This document shows, in pieces, positions 36,027 to 45,703 of a stretch of DNA of 64,000 nucleotides. Positions within the stretch are counted from its first letter, which is position 1; the number at the start of each line of letters is the position of its first letter. The stretch covers positions 187,390 to 251,389 of the forward strand of contig NZ_MPIN01000005.1 in NCBI RefSeq assembly GCF_001887355.1, written 5' to 3'. The translations under genes were made by a program, and so were the position numbers. This DNA comes from Cystobacter ferrugineus (GTDB taxonomy: Bacteria > Myxococcota > Myxococcia > Myxococcales > Myxococcaceae). The notes beneath the pieces are model-generated. The model saw only the letters and a program-made list of their open reading frames with translations, was not told the DNA's origin and ran no database searches.

Positions 36027-38180
36027 ATGCCCAAGCGCGCATCCAGCAAGAGTTCCTCCAGCAAGACCGCCGAGCGCGACGTCATTCCCCCCGGCACGGA
36101 CGTGTCGGACGGCAGCCTGTTCTTCAACCGCGAGCTGTCCTGGCTCGCCTTCAACAACCGCGTGCTCCAACTCGCCGAGGATCCCTCGGTGCCGCTGCTG
36201 GAGCGCGTGAAGTTCTGCGCCATCTACGCGCGCAACCTCGACGAATTCTTCATGATCCGCGTGGCGCGGCTGCACGAGCAGATGAGCAACCGCGTCGCCC
36301 GGCTCGTGCCCGATGGTGCCACCCCGGGCGAGACGCTCGGCAAGATGCACGAGCGCATCCTCGAACAGGGCAATCGCCACTCGGATTGTTTTGAACGCCA
36401 ACTGCGGCCCGCGCTGGCGGACAAGGGCATCCGCATCTTCTCCATGAAGGAGCTGGACGCGGAGGGGCGCGCCCAGGTGGAGCAGCGCTTCCGCGAGCAG
36501 ATCTTCCCCGTGCTCACGCCACTGGCCATCGGCCTCGGGCGGCACTTCCCCTATATCTCCAACCTGTCGCTGAGCCTGGCGGTGCTGCTGCGAGATCCGG
36601 TGACGGACACGGAGAACGTGGCGCGGGTGAAGGTGCCCAAGGAGCTGCTCTCGCGCTTCGTGCCGCTCAAGGGGGGCACGTCCTTCGTGCCGCTCGAGGA
36701 GGTCATCGCCCACAACCTCGGGACCCTGTTCCCGGGCATGGAGGTGTTGGACCAGGGGCTGTTCCGCGTCACCCGGGACGCGGACTTCACCGTGTCCGAG
36801 GACGCCGAGGATCTGCTCGTGGCGGTGCAGACCGAGCTGCGCCAGCGCCGCTTCGGCGACGTCATCCGCCTGGAGTACCAGGCGGGGATGAACCCCAAGC
36901 TGCTCGAGCCCCTCATGGAGGCGCTGTCACTGGAGCCCCAGCATCTCTACGAGGAGAGGGGCCTGCTGGATCTGTCGGACGTGATGGCGATCGTCGCCAC
37001 GCCCGGCTTCGCCGAGCTGAGGGATCCGCCGTGGACGCCCGTCACCCAGCCCCGGTTGCAGTCGGAGGACGATGGCGAGGTCACCCCGGTGATGACGGCC
37101 ATGCGCCGGGGCGCCCTGCTCGTCCACCACCCGTACGAGTCCTTCACCACCTCGGTGGAGCGCTTCGTCACGGAGGCGGTGGAGGATCCGGACGTGCTCG
37201 CCATCAAGCAGACGGTGTACCGCACCTCGGACAAGTCGCCGCTGGTGCCCGCGCTCATCCGCGCCACCGAGCGCGGCAAGCAGGCGGTGTGCATGGTGGA
37301 GCTCAAGGCGCGCTTCGACGAGCGCACCAACATCCGCTGGGCGCTCGCGCTGGAGGAGGCCGGGGTGCACGTCGTCTACGGCATTCCCGGCCTCAAGACG
37401 CACGCCAAGGCCATCCTCATCGTGCGCCGCGAGGGCGAGAAGGTGCGCCACTACGTGCACGTGGGCACCGGCAACTACAACTCCAAGACGGCCCGGCTCT
37501 ACACCGACCTGGGCCTGTTCACCACGGATCCGGACATCGGCGCCGACGTGGCCGACCTCTTCAACTTCCTCACCGGCTTCGCCCGCCCCAAGACCTTCCG
37601 CAAGCTGCTCGTGGCCCCCGTCAACATGCGCGAGGGCCTGCTCGAGGAAGTCCGCCGCACCATCGCCCAGCACACCCCGGAGAACCCCTCGCGCATCCTG
37701 TTGAAGATGAACGCGCTGGTGGATCCGGTGATGATCCGCGCCCTCTACGACGCCTCGAGCGCCGGCGTGAAGGTGGAGCTCAACATCCGCGGCATCTGCT
37801 GCCTGCGCCCCCAGGTGCCCGGCGTCTCGGAGAACATCCGCGTCGTCTCCACGCTCGGCCGCTTCCTGGAGCACTCGCGCGTCTACCTCTTCGAGCGCGG
37901 CGGCGAGACGCGCTGCTACATCGGCTCGGCGGACCTCATGCCGCGCAACCTCGACCACCGCGTCGAGGCGCTCACCCCCGTGGAGGACCCCACCCTCATC
38001 GCCCAGGTGCGCGACATCATCGAGCGCTGCCTCGCCGAGAACACCCATGCCTGGGTGCTCCAGGCCGATGGCTCCTGGCTGCGCCGTCCCCCGGAAGGCG
38101 AGAAGCGCTGGGCCCAGCAGGAGCTGATGGAGCGCGCGGTGCGCATGGCCCAGGCCTCCACCGGCCGGCCCCTCCCCTGA
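36027..38180 (+). CDS. ppk1: Polyphosphate kinase 1
   Basis: 717 residues, the usual length. The N-terminal domain opens with SLFFNRELSWLAFNNRVL. The catalytic region has KTHAKAILIV and HVGTGNYN, with the likely phospho-histidine His478, and a second conserved His near 644 in RNLDHRVEA. It reversibly transfers the gamma phosphate of ATP to polyphosphate. It starts at ATG 36027, 82 bp right of the IS end. The IS may have displaced its native upstream sequence. Confidence 0.95.
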   Translation: MPKRASSKSSSSKTAERDVIPPGTDVSDGSLFFNRELSWLAFNNRVLQLAEDPSVPLLERVKFCAIYARNLDEFFMIRVARLHEQMSNRVARLVPDGATPGETLGKMHERILEQGNRHSDCFERQLRPALADKGIRIFSMKELDAEGRAQVEQRFREQIFPVLTPLAIGLGRHFPYISNLSLSLAVLLRDPVTDTENVARVKVPKELLSRFVPLKGGTSFVPLEEVIAHNLGTLFPGMEVLDQGLFRVTRDADFTVSEDAEDLLVAVQTELRQRRFGDVIRLEYQAGMNPKLLEPLMEALSLEPQHLYEERGLLDLSDVMAIVATPGFAELRDPPWTPVTQPRLQSEDDGEVTPVMTAMRRGALLVHHPYESFTTSVERFVTEAVEDPDVLAIKQTVYRTSDKSPLVPALIRATERGKQAVCMVELKARFDERTNIRWALALEEAGVHVVYGIPGLKTHAKAILIVRREGEKVRHYVHVGTGNYNSKTARLYTDLGLFTTDPDIGADVADLFNFLTGFARPKTFRKLLVAPVNMREGLLEEVRRTIAQHTPENPSRILLKMNALVDPVMIRALYDASSAGVKVELNIRGICCLRPQVPGVSENIRVVSTLGRFLEHSRVYLFERGGETRCYIGSADLMPRNLDHRVEALTPVEDPTLIAQVRDIIERCLAENTHAWVLQADGSWLRRPPEGEKRWAQQELMERAVRMAQASTGRPLP

Positions 38181-38268
38181 GCAGCGCCCTCCCCCCGCGT
38201 GGCTCCCAGGACGAAGCGCCCGGTTTCCGTATTGAACCGGCGCGTCCCGGGAGGTAGGAGCGCCTGTC

Positions 38269-38970
38269 ATGGGCGCTCAGTGGAAGCACAAGGGCCGCAC
38301 GGAGCACGCGGCCGCGAAGGGCCGGCTGTTCACCAAGCTGGTCAAGGAACTCATCATCGCCGCCAAGGCCGGTGGGCCGGAGGTGGGCTCCAATCCCCGG
38401 CTGCGTCTGGCCGTCGATCAGGCCAAGAAGGCCTCGATGCCGCGCGACACGCTGGAGCGCGCCATCAAGAAGGGCGCGGGCCTGTTGGATGAGCCGGTGA
38501 ACTACGAGCTCGTCACCTACGAGGGCTTCGCGCCCCACCAGGTGCCGGTGATCGTCGAGTGCCTCACCGACAACAAGAACCGCACCGCCACCAACATCCG
38601 GGTGCTCTTCCGCAAGGGGCAGTTGGCCTCCACGGGCGCGGTGTCGTGGGACTTCAACCGCCTGGGCGTCATCGAGGCCTCGCCCCCGGAAGGTGGCGCC
38701 GACGCCGAGACCGCCGCCATCGAGGCGGGCGCGCAGGAACTCGAGCCCGGAGACGAGGGCGCCACGCGCTTCCTCACCGCGCCCACGGAGTTGGACGCGG
38801 TGAGCCGCGCCCTCACGGGCCTGGGCTGGACGGTGAGCGCGCAGAGCCTCGCCTGGGTCGCCAAGAATCCGGTGCACCTGGAGGGCGAGCAGCGCGCCGA
38901 GGTCGAGTCGTTCCTGGAGGCCATGGACGAGGACGACGACGTGCAGAACATCTACGTCGGTCTCAAGTGA
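38269..38970 (+). CDS. YebC/PmpR-family protein
   Basis: 233 residues. The family opening [26 protein letters not shown] differs slightly from the canonical MAGHSKW start but is recognisable. The middle matches [28 protein letters not shown] and [10 protein letters not shown]. The family includes transcription factors and translation-related proteins. The C-terminus ends in [14 protein letters not shown], as expected. The last codon overlaps the GTG of the next gene (GTGA), which suggests translational coupling. Confidence 0.92.
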   Translation: MGAQWKHKGRTEHAAAKGRLFTKLVKELIIAAKAGGPEVGSNPRLRLAVDQAKKASMPRDTLERAIKKGAGLLDEPVNYELVTYEGFAPHQVPVIVECLTDNKNRTATNIRVLFRKGQLASTGAVSWDFNRLGVIEASPPEGGADAETAAIEAGAQELEPGDEGATRFLTAPTELDAVSRALTGLGWTVSAQSLAWVAKNPVHLEGEQRAEVESFLEAMDEDDDVQNIYVGLK

Positions 38971-40787
38971 GCCGCGAGGAGCTGAACACCCGGCTCCGGG
39001 AGCTGCTGTCGAGCCGGGAGCCGGAGTCCCACGCGATCCCCCGGACGCCCGAGGGAGGCCTGTCGCTCTTCGCGCCGCCCTCCCCCGAGCATCGCTTCCT
39101 GCCGTCGCTGCCCGCGCACCTGGAGCAGGCGCTGTCCACGGCCGCCCACTTCATGACGCTGGCCAATGCCCGGCCCGGCGAGGAGGGACTCGCGGCGGTG
39201 CTGGACGTGGCGAAGTGGGGCGTGCGGTTGGGCGACCCCGAGTGGGTGAGGTACGCGCTGCGGCTCTTCCTCGCCCACCACCCCGAGGGCCGCGCGCTCA
39301 CCGTGCCCCCGCTGCACGAGCGCGCTCCCCACCTCGTGCTGCCCTCGCGCAGGACGATGCCGCCCCGCAAGGGCTCGCCGGGCGTCCCGGGCGCGGAGGT
39401 GTGGCTGGACTACTTCCGCGAGGACTCCGGACTCAACGAGGCCGTGGAGACCTGGCGGGTGCGGTACCCGGCCGCCGGCCATCCGGATCCCACGCAACCC
39501 TCCCGGCGCGTGCTCCCCGCCCGGCACGCGGAGGCGTTCTGGCACACGCACCAGCAGTTGCTCGCCCGTTACGACACGGAGCGCCTGTCGTTCGGCATGC
39601 CCCGCACCGCGCCCCTGCAGGACTTCACGGCGCCCCTCAACGAGGCCTATGACTCCCGCCTGCCCGGCTTCGCGCCCCGCCCGCCCGGGCTGAGCCTCCA
39701 GGGCATGCCCGGCTACGGTGTCGAGGACCATGCCACCCGGAGGGATCGGCTCTGCGCCGCGGCCTCCTCGGGGCTGTTGTGGCACGGGAACACGCCCATC
39801 GACATCGACAGCGTGGAGCAGCTCGCCCACACGGTCGAGTCCACGCCCGCGTCCCTCGATGGTGAGGCCTGGCGCGACCCGCTCGGTCCCCATGGCTCGT
39901 ACCACCACATGGGACAGCTCCTCCTCGCCTGTCTGCGCTCGCCGAGGGACAAGAGTGGCCTGCCCGGCGTGCTGGCCTCTCCCGCCACTGCGGCGAGGGA
40001 TCCGCTCTTCTACCGCTGGCACCGCCACGTGGACGACATCCTCGACGCGTGGCGGAGCACGAACCAGTCCCCGCACGACCTGTCCGAGCAGACCCCGGTG
40101 CGGATGCGCGCGTGGATGACCGAGGGCCCGGCGCCCATGCACCAGAGCCCGGACCTGCTGCTGTGTCTGGACAAGGACGTGCCCGGAATGGGCTCGCCGG
40201 ACTTCGACGGGCAGCGCTGGGGCGAGGAGCAATTTGGAGGAGAGCACTGGGATGGACGGCCTCCGTCCTTCCCGATGACCACGCACGTGCTGCGCACCCA
40301 CCTGGCGCAGCGCCCGGTGCGGCTGCCGGATGGCTCGGAGGTGCTCAAGCCGCGGCTGGAGCACGAGCCCTTCTCCTACTTCCTGCGGATGGAGAACCTG
40401 CTACCGCGCGAGCAGCGGGTGACGGTGCGCATCCACCTGGTGGCCGAGCCCTTCGTGGACGAGCGGCGGATGTGGATGGAGATGGATTGCTTCGTCCACA
40501 CGCTGCGGCCCTCGGAGCGCGCGGTCCTCTTCCGTCCGTCCCGTCTGGCCACCGTGGTGAACGAGCGGGGCTGGCCCGCGCACCTGCTGCTGCCCCGGGG
40601 CCGGCGCGAGGGCATGCTCTTCCGCTTCCAGGTGACCGTCACCGGCGAGGGCCAGGAGACCGAGACCTCGGGCGAGTGGGGCTTCCCGTTCAACCGGCCC
40701 TTCGCTCCGGGTCAGCGCATCGTGGATCTGTCCAAGCGGCCCGACGTCGCGACTCGCAACATCTGGCTCATCCACGAGGAAGGCTGA
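38967..40787 (+). CDS. Hemocyanin/prophenoloxidase-like protein with degraded copper sites
   Basis: 606 residues from GTG 38967, overlapping the YebC stop by GTGA. The fold is that of arthropod hemocyanins and prophenoloxidases: YFREDSGLN near 149-157, then [18 protein letters not shown] at 191-208, GSYHHMGQL near 310-318, [13 protein letters not shown] at about 345-357, and a C-terminal Ig-like domain ending WGFPFNRPF. In canonical copper-A the first two His lie in the HHWHWH segment; here the aligned stretch is EAVETW, with none. In copper-B the second His is replaced by Gln317. The third ligands (His195 and His352) and His313 remain. It is probably not a standard phenoloxidase. No signal peptide. 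Confidence 0.8.
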   Translation: MSREELNTRLRELLSSREPESHAIPRTPEGGLSLFAPPSPEHRFLPSLPAHLEQALSTAAHFMTLANARPGEEGLAAVLDVAKWGVRLGDPEWVRYALRLFLAHHPEGRALTVPPLHERAPHLVLPSRRTMPPRKGSPGVPGAEVWLDYFREDSGLNEAVETWRVRYPAAGHPDPTQPSRRVLPARHAEAFWHTHQQLLARYDTERLSFGMPRTAPLQDFTAPLNEAYDSRLPGFAPRPPGLSLQGMPGYGVEDHATRRDRLCAAASSGLLWHGNTPIDIDSVEQLAHTVESTPASLDGEAWRDPLGPHGSYHHMGQLLLACLRSPRDKSGLPGVLASPATAARDPLFYRWHRHVDDILDAWRSTNQSPHDLSEQTPVRMRAWMTEGPAPMHQSPDLLLCLDKDVPGMGSPDFDGQRWGEEQFGGEHWDGRPPSFPMTTHVLRTHLAQRPVRLPDGSEVLKPRLEHEPFSYFLRMENLLPREQRVTVRIHLVAEPFVDERRMWMEMDCFVHTLRPSERAVLFRPSRLATVVNERGWPAHLLLPRGRREGMLFRFQVTVTGEGQETETSGEWGFPFNRPFAPGQRIVDLSKRPDVATRNIWLIHEEG

Positions 40788-41109
40788 GTCATAGCGTGGC
40801 GTGAGGGTGGAAACCGTGCCGGCGGCCCTCGGCGCGGTCCTGGCCGTTGCTTGCCCTATCACCCGTGTACCGTGTGAAAGTCCTCCCCGATAAAATTATC
40901 AGAAACTGAAACACCGATCTCTCTCATGACTTCCGTCCTCTGCTTTCTGTGTCCCCGACGGGATTCGAACCCGTAGACGAGGCGATAGAAAATCCAAAGC
41001 AGGACGCGCTGTTACCCGCTATCGCCTTGATTCTCCTCGGGTTCGTCATCCCGCCCCGTCCCACGCCGTTTCCCCGTGTTCCACCGCGAACCACGCTGGA
41101 GGTGCTGAG
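40788..41109. other. Intergenic stretch with an AT-rich palindrome and a tRNA-like fragment
   Basis: No gene is supported. It contains GATAAAATTATC near 40890, the tRNA-like 3' fragment at 40950-40974, and an 8-bp inverted repeat GGCGATAG/CTATCGCC (40981-40988 and 41019-41026). The end carries GGAGGTGCTGAG before the next ATG. It marks the switch from core-type genes to a scarred accessory region. Confidence 0.6.
40950..40974 (-). tRNA. tRNA 3'-end-like fragment (possible att-site scar)
   Basis: On the minus strand a perfect T arm (ACGGG, loop TTCGAAT, CCCGT) is followed by CGGGGAC and an A, exactly like the 3' end of a tRNA. No matching GTCCCCG 5' half or normal anticodon arm is found upstream. 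It looks like the 3' remnant that integrases leave as a duplicated att core. The parent tRNA is not in this window. Confidence 0.5.
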
Positions 41110-41868
41110 ATGACGGAAAAGCGAAAAAAAATGACACTCATCGTCTACGCGCCTGCGCTCGTGGGCGACGACAGTCGACCTGTGGCCGTGGTTCATGGGA
41201 TGGAGCGTGTGCTCCCTGGCCTGCGCCTGGGATGGACGACTTCACTGGACGGGCAGCGTACCCTCTTGGTGAATCGCGATGCATGGCTGGCCCAACAGAG
41301 GATGGACCGAGAATTTCCGCTCCTCCACAACGGCGATGAGCGTGCTTTCGTCTCGGTGTATGGAACGGAAGCGCCTGCGACCAGTTCGCCGGGCGGTCAG
41401 GCCCAGCTCGAAATACACGCAAAGCTCCCACTGAGCCCAGAAGGCATTGCAGCGGCAGCGGATGTGCTGGAGGCCGTGGCAGAAACCGCGCGCGCGTACT
41501 GGGGGCATGCTACGCCGTCCAAGGCGTCGCTGGATATCGCGCGCCAGACGAAGAATCGGCCAGACGACCTGGAGCCTCCTCCTCGCGGGCTGCCGATGAT
41601 CAAGTCCCCTGGTGCCATGCGCTCGCCTGAGATTCCGCATCGCCTCGGGTGGCTGAACTACTGGTCGGGTGCGGCCGCGGAGACCATCGGCTTTCCGGAC
41701 CCGGCCCGCGACACGGAGCTGCTGTCACGCTCACGGCGTACCGCGACGGGTGGGTGGGTTGTTCAGCTCACCGATGCGCCGCTCGACCTGGACAACCCCG
41801 CGCACCTGGACGCGCTTAAACAGGCCTACGAGCGCTTCCCGGAGATCGGCGGGCGCTCCTCCCCTTGA
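41110..41868 (+). CDS. Immunity-like protein (DUF5953/Imm52-like)
   Basis: 252 residues from ATG 41110 with GGAGGTG upstream. It is soluble, with no signal. The part around 155-200 (SPEIPHRLGWLNYWSGAAAETIGFPD) fits the Imm52/DUF5953-type group of immunity proteins found near myxobacterial toxins; this assignment is from memory of the pattern. No cognate toxin tip lies just upstream, so it may be an orphan immunity gene. It is the first gene after the tRNA-like scar. Confidence 0.7.
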   Translation: MTEKRKKMTLIVYAPALVGDDSRPVAVVHGMERVLPGLRLGWTTSLDGQRTLLVNRDAWLAQQRMDREFPLLHNGDERAFVSVYGTEAPATSSPGGQAQLEIHAKLPLSPEGIAAAADVLEAVAETARAYWGHATPSKASLDIARQTKNRPDDLEPPPRGLPMIKSPGAMRSPEIPHRLGWLNYWSGAAAETIGFPDPARDTELLSRSRRTATGGWVVQLTDAPLDLDNPAHLDALKQAYERFPEIGGRSSP

Positions 41869-41958
41869 GACCGGGCACCGCTTGAAAATGGCCGGGCTCA
41901 AGGTTCCGTCTTCCGGGCGGGCGTCGTTTCGTCTTCGGGTCCTGCATGTAGCCCCTCG

Positions 41959-42416
41959 TCACCCCAGAGGCAGCTCCAGGGTGGCCGTGGCGCCCAGGCC
42001 CGGCCCGTCGCTCTCCAGGGTGAGCCGGCCTCCCAACAACTTCGCCGCCAGGGCGCTGGAGTGCAGGCCCAGGCCGTGTCCCCCTTCCCGCGTGGTGAAG
42101 CCCTGGGCGAAGAGCCGCTCGCGGATCTCCGGCGTGAAGCTCATGCTGGTGTCCACTACCTGGATGCACGCCCTGTCGTCCCGGGCCCAGAGCCGCACGC
42201 GCAGGTGCTGCCGCCCCTCGGGCAGGCTGTCCATGGCGTTCTTGGCGTTGCTGATGAGGTTGACGAGGATCTGCAACACCTTGTGCTTGTCCAATCGCAC
42301 CCGGGGAAGCCTGACGAGCTCCTGGGTGACGGACACCCCGTGGTGCTGCAGCGAGGGCAACTGGATGCTCAGCGCGTCGTCGACGAGCTGGGTTCAGCTC
42401 GCACTCCTCGGTGAGC
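41959..42416 (-). pseudogene. Truncated copy of a histidine-kinase ATPase C-terminus
   Basis: The DNA is almost identical to the 3' end of the large kinase at 50839-51296, matching from the stop codon upstream for about 455 bp. The copy has a one-base insertion near 42393 (frameshift) and stops matching at about 42416. In its reading the ATP-lid motif DTGMGF is changed to DTSMSF, so it could not work as a kinase. It is clearly a duplicated or recombined fragment. No start codon. Confidence 0.85.
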
Positions 42417-42697
42417 CTCGTTCCGACACCTCGTCTCCTACAAATCGTCTGACACCCTTTCGGGGCATTGCTGAAGGTATTCGGGAGTAGCGCTGAGCAG
42501 TAGAGTCATAGCCGCCCATCGTAGTCGGTTCCCTGGAACTGGCGACGGTGGAACTTGACGACGGGGGCCGCACTCCGTCCCCCGCCGTTGGGAGCCCGCC
42601 TCCGTCCACGCTGACAGACTGGAGAAGGGGTCCCAAGGGGCACTTGCCCGATGCAACGGACAAGCGCCCTCGCTCCTGGGCACCGCGGGTGTTTCCG

Positions 42698-44539
42698 CTA
42701 CGGAGTACCGAAGCGCTTGCGGTACTCCGAGGACGCGATGATGCCGTTGACGACGCCGGTGTAATCACCCGTCGAGTTCAGGTAGTTGTACCAGTAGACA
42801 CCACCTTCGGGGTCGAATTGGCGCTGAAGGAAGAGCTTGTAGCAGTACGTGACAAAGGCGTCATTGTAGCTGGACGATGACGGGTTGAGCTCCGGGTACA
42901 GCGCCCGGCTCTCCGGCGACTCGAGGATGCCGCGCGCGATGTTGGCCCGGGTGGAGGCCAGGCACGCCGAGTTGCCGTTGCACGAGTTCAAGGCACCCAC
43001 GTAGAAACTCAACCCAGAGGCCTCGGGCTTGCGCCTGAGCACATCGAAGAATAGCTGCTGCACGAAGAAGCTCGACTCGTCGATGCGGTTGGTCCCTCCG
43101 TAGGCAATCGCGGCATTCACGGCCGCGGCGGCGTCGACGATTCCGATGCCACACCCCGTGCAACTGGCCGGGAAAGGCTTGGACGAAGAGCGCAACAACG
43201 AGGTCACCGCGTCGACGGCCAGCGACGGGTTGGCCGACAACATCAGCGCCGCCACGCCCGCCACGTGCGGCGCGGCCATCGAGGTGCCGGAGAGGTAGCT
43301 CAACTTGTCGCTCCCCGGGACGGTGGTTCCCGTGTTGTGCGTCGAATAGATACTCTCTCCGGGAGCCGCGAGCGCCACCGTCGGACCGTAGTTCGAGAAC
43401 CAGGACCTGGAGCCCGACGAGCTCACGGAGGCAACGGCGAGCACCCCCGGGCAGTTGGCCGGCACGGTATTGGCGGCGTCCGCGCCGTCGTTGCCCGCGG
43501 CAACGACCACGACCGCTCCCTTGTTCCGGGCCTTGGTGATCGCATCGAAGTAGTCCAGATAGGCACCCACCCCGCAGGTGCCAGGGCCCCCCAGCGACAG
43601 ATTGATCACGCGCGCGGGGGTCGCGTTGGTTGGCACCCCGGTGATCGGAAGGCCCGCGGCCCACTCGATGCCATCCGCGATGTCCGAAGCGTAACCGCCG
43701 CACATGCCGAGCACGCGCACCGGCAGGATCTTGGCGCCATGGGCCACGCCCGCGATGTCCCTGCCATTGTTCGTCACCGCGCCGATGGTGCCGGCCACGT
43801 GCGTCCCGTGCCACGAGCTGGTCTGTCTGTTGGGGTCGCTGGTGCACCAGTCGCCCGGATCCCGTGCGTCGCTGTCGCGTCCATCGCCGTCATTGGGGGA
43901 TACTCCCGGGAGATAGGGGTTTATCGTGATGAAGTCGTATCCCCCCAGGAGGTTGGCGGCCAGGTCGGCGTGAGGGCGGTAGCCCGTATCCACCACCGCG
44001 ACGACCACGCCGGCCCCGTTGGTGCGGTCCCACGCGGCGGGGACGTTGATGCCCGCCGGGGTGCCAGGGTAGAGATCCGGTTGATAGGCGTAGCCCGGAT
44101 CGTTCGGCACCATCGTCGGCCGCATGATGAGGTCCGGCTCGGCGAACTTCACCTCCGGGTCGGCCATGGCGATCTGCTTCGCCAGCGCCAGGGCCTCCTC
44201 ATACGTCATCTTCCGGCCCATGGACCACACCTGAGCCCCCCGCCCGTTGGTGTGCTGCTGCCTGGCGGTCAAGCCGCGTTGGTGGGCCGCGTCGATGACA
44301 CGGCGGCTCGCCAACAGCGCGGCGTCGGGGGTTTTCCGGGCCGCGGCATGGTCGTGGTAGCGAACGATGATGCGATCCGTGGGATACGGCGACGCTGCGG
44401 CCGGGACACCTGAATCCTTGGCACGAGAAACATCCGCCTTGGCGTCCTGGCTCGAGGACCCGAAGGCAATCAGGGGTGTCAGCGTCAAGAGGGCAGCCAG
44501 GCCCCTCGAGCGAGAATGGATAAAAGAGCGCATCGTCAT
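42698..44539 (-). CDS. Secreted subtilisin-family (S8) protease with a DUF4214 tail
   Basis: 613 residues from ATG 44539; the frame extends three codons further to 44548, where AGGAAGG stands too close. A Sec signal is at 1-27. An I9-type propeptide (about 50-140) precedes the S8 catalytic domain, with Asp184 (VVDTGYRPH), His244 (HGTHVAG) and Ser420 (GTSMAAPHVAG). The last 130 residues match DUF4214, seen in secreted and surface proteins. It should be an exported serine protease, plausible for a predatory myxobacterium. It lies next to the kinase remnant. Confidence 0.92.
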   Translation of the reverse strand: MTMRSFIHSRSRGLAALLTLTPLIAFGSSSQDAKADVSRAKDSGVPAAASPYPTDRIIVRYHDHAAARKTPDAALLASRRVIDAAHQRGLTARQQHTNGRGAQVWSMGRKMTYEEALALAKQIAMADPEVKFAEPDLIMRPTMVPNDPGYAYQPDLYPGTPAGINVPAAWDRTNGAGVVVAVVDTGYRPHADLAANLLGGYDFITINPYLPGVSPNDGDGRDSDARDPGDWCTSDPNRQTSSWHGTHVAGTIGAVTNNGRDIAGVAHGAKILPVRVLGMCGGYASDIADGIEWAAGLPITGVPTNATPARVINLSLGGPGTCGVGAYLDYFDAITKARNKGAVVVVAAGNDGADAANTVPANCPGVLAVASVSSSGSRSWFSNYGPTVALAAPGESIYSTHNTGTTVPGSDKLSYLSGTSMAAPHVAGVAALMLSANPSLAVDAVTSLLRSSSKPFPASCTGCGIGIVDAAAAVNAAIAYGGTNRIDESSFFVQQLFFDVLRRKPEASGLSFYVGALNSCNGNSACLASTRANIARGILESPESRALYPELNPSSSSYNDAFVTYCYKLFLQRQFDPEGGVYWYNYLNSTGDYTGVVNGIIASSEYRKRFGTP

Positions 44540-44709
44540 GACAACCATCCCTTCCTGTAAGGCTGTAAACGTTCACTGCGTCAGGTGGCAGCGAGGAGCA
44601 CCAGGGCCTGAGGAGGGAGGGCCCTGCCGGCCATCTTCAGGTTGTTGCACGCGACGGCTGGCCATTGACTCTCCCTCTCAACTCGAATGAGCCAACGAGG
44701 AGGAAACTG

Positions 44710-44790
44710 ATGCATAAAATCGTTGGATTGCCGGGAAAACGATTTGTAGCCGCTCAGACCGACTACGCGCACTACCAGCACTACGCCTAG
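44710..44790 (+). CDS. 26-residue ORF with a strong ribosome binding site
   Basis: ATG 44710 is preceded by GAGGAGGAAACTG, an excellent ribosome binding site for this genome. The peptide is MHKIVGLPGKRFVAAQTDYA plus HYQHYA. Its base composition is lower in GC than its neighbours. It could be a small peptide gene, a leader, or the surviving start of a lost gene. Not recognised. Confidence 0.4.
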   Translation: MHKIVGLPGKRFVAAQTDYAHYQHYA

Positions 44791-44917
44791 GGCGAATAAG
44801 AAGGCCTGTTGAGGGTGAGGGCTGGTGTAGAGGGGCCGAGAAGGGCCGCCGCCGGGGCCAGCAAGGCCGCGCGCCGCACCGGTACACAGGGAGGGTGCAA
44901 CCCCTTGGGGCCCCCCC

Positions 44918-45085
44918 TCAGCTCCAGTCGTGGGAATCGCACGCCCAGCCGTGCAGGAGCATCACGCCCTTGCCGGTGGCCGCGCCCGACTCCGTGTGGC
45001 ACAGCCGGGCCGTGGGCGTGGTCGCCGCGGTGGCGCTGCCGCAGCCCGCGCTCGCGGCAGCCGCGGTCACGCCCGCAAGCGCGAG
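44918..45085 (-). pseudogene. Inverted fragment of an alpha/beta hydrolase gene
   Basis: The minus strand encodes residues matching the signal and first strand of the intact hydrolase at 45896. Shared segments include SAG-G, ATGK-VMLLHGW and CDSHDWS. The copy ends in a stop directly after DWS, where the intact gene continues WQLPALE, so only the first third is present. It faces the opposite way to the intact gene. It is a diverged paralogue remnant. Confidence 0.8.
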
Positions 45086-45432
45086 CCGAGAGGGTGTCAA
45101 AGAACTTGAGCAGGCGCGACACGCGGCGGGAAGGAGAAGGGAGGAACGCACGCCGAGAAGTCCCCCCGCCTCCACCGAGCGGACGCCTCTCGAAGTACCG
45201 CGACGAAGGCCCGGTATTGCTCGCGCAGCTCCTTCAACGCCTCACGCGTGGAGGCATGCCCCAGAGGCCTCGGGCTGCGCGTGAGGTGCTCGGGCCGAGT
45301 ATGTGGGGGCTGTTCCCTCACGGCTTGTACCCCCAACAGCTTGCAGGACGGCTGGCCCGATCACCTGATTTTTTGGCAGACTGACCGGCGACGGAATATA
45401 TCACCTATGCATCGATGGTTGAGGATCTGCTG

Positions 45433-45703
45433 ATGAGCGAAGAAATCCGGATTGACGTAGGCAATTACAAGATCATTGGAAGAAAATCGCCAGGGTGACC
45501 ATGACGCTCTTTGGGCGAATGGGCAGCACGAGCTCGATCGTTTTGCCAGGGCCATCACCCGCTCCCCGTCGGTCGATGCCGGACTCGTCTCCAACAGCGG
45601 ACATTGTATAGACTTCCACCTCGCAGGCAAAGCCTTCCACGAAGAGCAAATCGCGTTCGCGATCGACTGCTCGGCCCGACTTGCCGCCGGGGCAGCACAA
45701 TAG
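45433..45703 (+). pseudogene. Frameshifted small gene, unknown
   Basis: ATG 45433 (site GAGG upstream) reads MSEEIRIDVGNYKIIGRK and stops after SPG. The next frame, from 45476, continues with a protein-like sequence (HELDRFARAITRSP, then CIDFHLAGKAFHEEQIAFAI) to a stop at 45703. One base change near 45476 would join them into about 90 residues. It is lower in GC than its surroundings and may be a decayed accessory gene. Not recognised. Confidence 0.45.

Noticed and set aside
40950-41045. A complete but unusual tRNA reaching to about 41045
   Set aside because: Only the T arm and the acceptor 3' strand are convincing; no 5' acceptor strand pairs with CGGGGAC in any reasonable register.
42417-42697. 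Minus-strand frames beyond the kinase remnant
   Set aside because: Short, Ser/Arg/Pro-rich, no motif and no ribosome binding site; probably leftover intergenic DNA.
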